The notes below the pieces were generated by a model. That model had not been told where the DNA came from. It worked only from the letters and a program-made list of their open reading frames with translations, and did not search any database. Positions 63,165 to 64,000 of a stretch of DNA of 64,000 nt are shown here, piece after piece. Source of the stretch: Erythrobacter sp. F6033. GTDB taxonomy: Bacteria > Pseudomonadota > Alphaproteobacteria > Sphingomonadales > Sphingomonadaceae. The translations under genes were made by a program, and so were the position numbers. Every line of letters begins with the position of its first letter. Position 1 is the stretch's first letter. The stretch covers positions 992,001 to 1,056,000 of the forward strand of contig NZ_JALKAZ010000001.1 in the NCBI RefSeq assembly GCF_023016005.1, given 5' to 3'.

Positions 63165-63860
63165 ATGGGTCAGAAGAGTAATCCGATCGGTCTGCGTCTG
63201 CAGATCAACCGCACCTGGGATAGCCGCTGGTACGCCGAAGGGCGTGACTATGCCGGTCTCCTGGCGGAAGATATCAAGATCCGTAAATACATCCTCGAAA
63301 CCGTGCCACAGGCTGCGATTTCGAAGGTCGTGATCGAACGTCCGGCCAAACTGTGCCGTGTTTCGATCTATGCGGCTCGTCCTGGTGTTATCATCGGTAA
63401 GAAAGGCGCAGACATCGAAAAGCTGCGTTCGAAACTTGCCACGATGACCGAAAGCGAAGTGAAGCTGAACATCGTTGAGATCCGCAAGCCGGAAATCGAT
63501 GCCAAGCTCGTCGCTCAGGGTATCGCTGATCAGCTCATTCGTCGTGTGGCTTTCCGCCGTGCGATGAAACGCGCAATGCAATCTGCCATGCGTCTCGGCG
63601 CAGAAGGCATCAAGATTGTCTGCGGCGGCCGTCTTGGCGGCGCTGAAATCGCCCGTGTTGAGCAGTATCGTGAGGGCCGCGTGCCGCTTCACACACTGCG
63701 TGCAAACATCGACTATGCCGAAACCGAAGCGCTGACTGCTTATGGCATCATCGGGATCAAGGTCTGGGTCTTCAAAGGCGAAATTCTCGCCCACGATCCG
63801 ACCGCTCAAGATCGCTTGATGATGGAATCGCAGACTTCCGGCGTTCGTCCGGCTCGCTGA
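63165..63860 (+). CDS. rpsC: 30S ribosomal protein S3
   Basis: This 231-residue S3 begins [23 protein letters not shown] and has the KH domain ([18 protein letters not shown]). The C-terminal lobe has [26 protein letters not shown]. It belongs to the mRNA entry helicase. The gene lies one base after the rplV stop. Confidence 0.98.
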   Translation: MGQKSNPIGLRLQINRTWDSRWYAEGRDYAGLLAEDIKIRKYILETVPQAAISKVVIERPAKLCRVSIYAARPGVIIGKKGADIEKLRSKLATMTESEVKLNIVEIRKPEIDAKLVAQGIADQLIRRVAFRRAMKRAMQSAMRLGAEGIKIVCGGRLGGAEIARVEQYREGRVPLHTLRANIDYAETEALTAYGIIGIKVWVFKGEILAHDPTAQDRLMMESQTSGVRPAR

Positions 63861-63881
63861 TTGCAGGATTAGGAAAAAGCC

Positions 63882-64000
63882 ATGCTGCAACCGAAGAAAA
63901 CAAAGTATCGCAAGGCCTTTAAGGGTCGGATCAAGGGCGACGCAAAGGGCGGCACTACGCTGAACTTTGGCTCTTATGGTCTGAAAGCTCTTGAGCCTGA
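63882..64000 (+). CDS. rplP: 50S ribosomal protein L16 (5' part, cut by window edge)
   Basis: The first 39 codons are visible, starting [16 protein letters not shown] and continuing with [21 protein letters not shown], the canonical L16 N-terminus. L16 binds near the A-site tRNA elbow. The frame is open to the end of the window; no stop is in frame. Next gene in the S10 operon after rpsC. Confidence 0.97.
   Translation, partial: MLQPKKTKYRKAFKGRIKGDAKGGTTLNFGSYGLKALEP

Overview
The window reads as a chromosome segment of an alphaproteobacterium of the order Sphingomonadales, most likely a member of the Erythrobacteraceae. I infer this from the protein sequences (str/S10 ribosomal genes, EF-Tu, UbiK, SulP, class II DAHP synthase, tandem secreted S9 peptidases), the even moderate-to-high GC content and the frequent TTG/GTG starts. 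No sequence search was run, so the genus is an inference.

Layout. 1-9.8 kb: an NfuA-type Fe-S carrier cut by the left edge, a secreted M16 peptidase, class II DAHP synthase, a diguanylate cyclase, the ergothioneine pair egtB-egtD and a renalase-like flavoprotein, followed by tRNA-Gln(TTG). 10-23.9 kb: a GPH sugar symporter, YghU, an NAD synthase with an in-frame N-terminal helix-turn-helix domain, a LysR-controlled pirin/azoreductase/DoxX operon, two tandem SpoIIAA-like proteins, a GST/TrhO pair and IlvE. 24-28.1 kb: lipoproteins, TlyA, a Cys/Ala-rich small protein and a short terminator-ended transcript candidate carrying an 18-codon ORF behind an almost perfect anti-16S Shine-Dalgarno. 28.4-40.3 kb: TspO, UbiK, an S9 peptidase coupled to recO, leuB, a mannosyl-phosphate/protein mannosyltransferase group, a TetR-controlled membrane protein, metZ and SulP. 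40.5-48.7 kb: an M1 peptidase, an HCCA isomerase, two tandem S9 paralogs, apaG, a LysR regulator and a GNAT. 48.7-54.5 kb is accessory. 54.5 kb to the end: rpsL-rpsG-fusA-tuf and the S10 operon (rpsJ to rplP, cut by the right edge).

The main discovery candidate is at 48767-50823 on the minus strand. An asparagine-synthetase-like protein with no N-terminal glutaminase cysteine is followed 29 bases later by a 58-codon ORF with lasso-peptide precursor features: a YxxP leader motif, Thr at the penultimate leader position, a Gly1...Asp8 core and two core cysteines. No leader peptidase (B) gene is visible in the window, so this is a split or incomplete lasso locus.

Two further systems deserve attention. 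One is the HTH-NadE fusion with an inverted repeat just upstream of its start, reminiscent in logic of enterobacterial NadR. The other is a compositionally distinct two-gene module, a HipA-like kinase plus a DUF3037 protein, inserted beside the str operon next to GC-rich inverted repeats.
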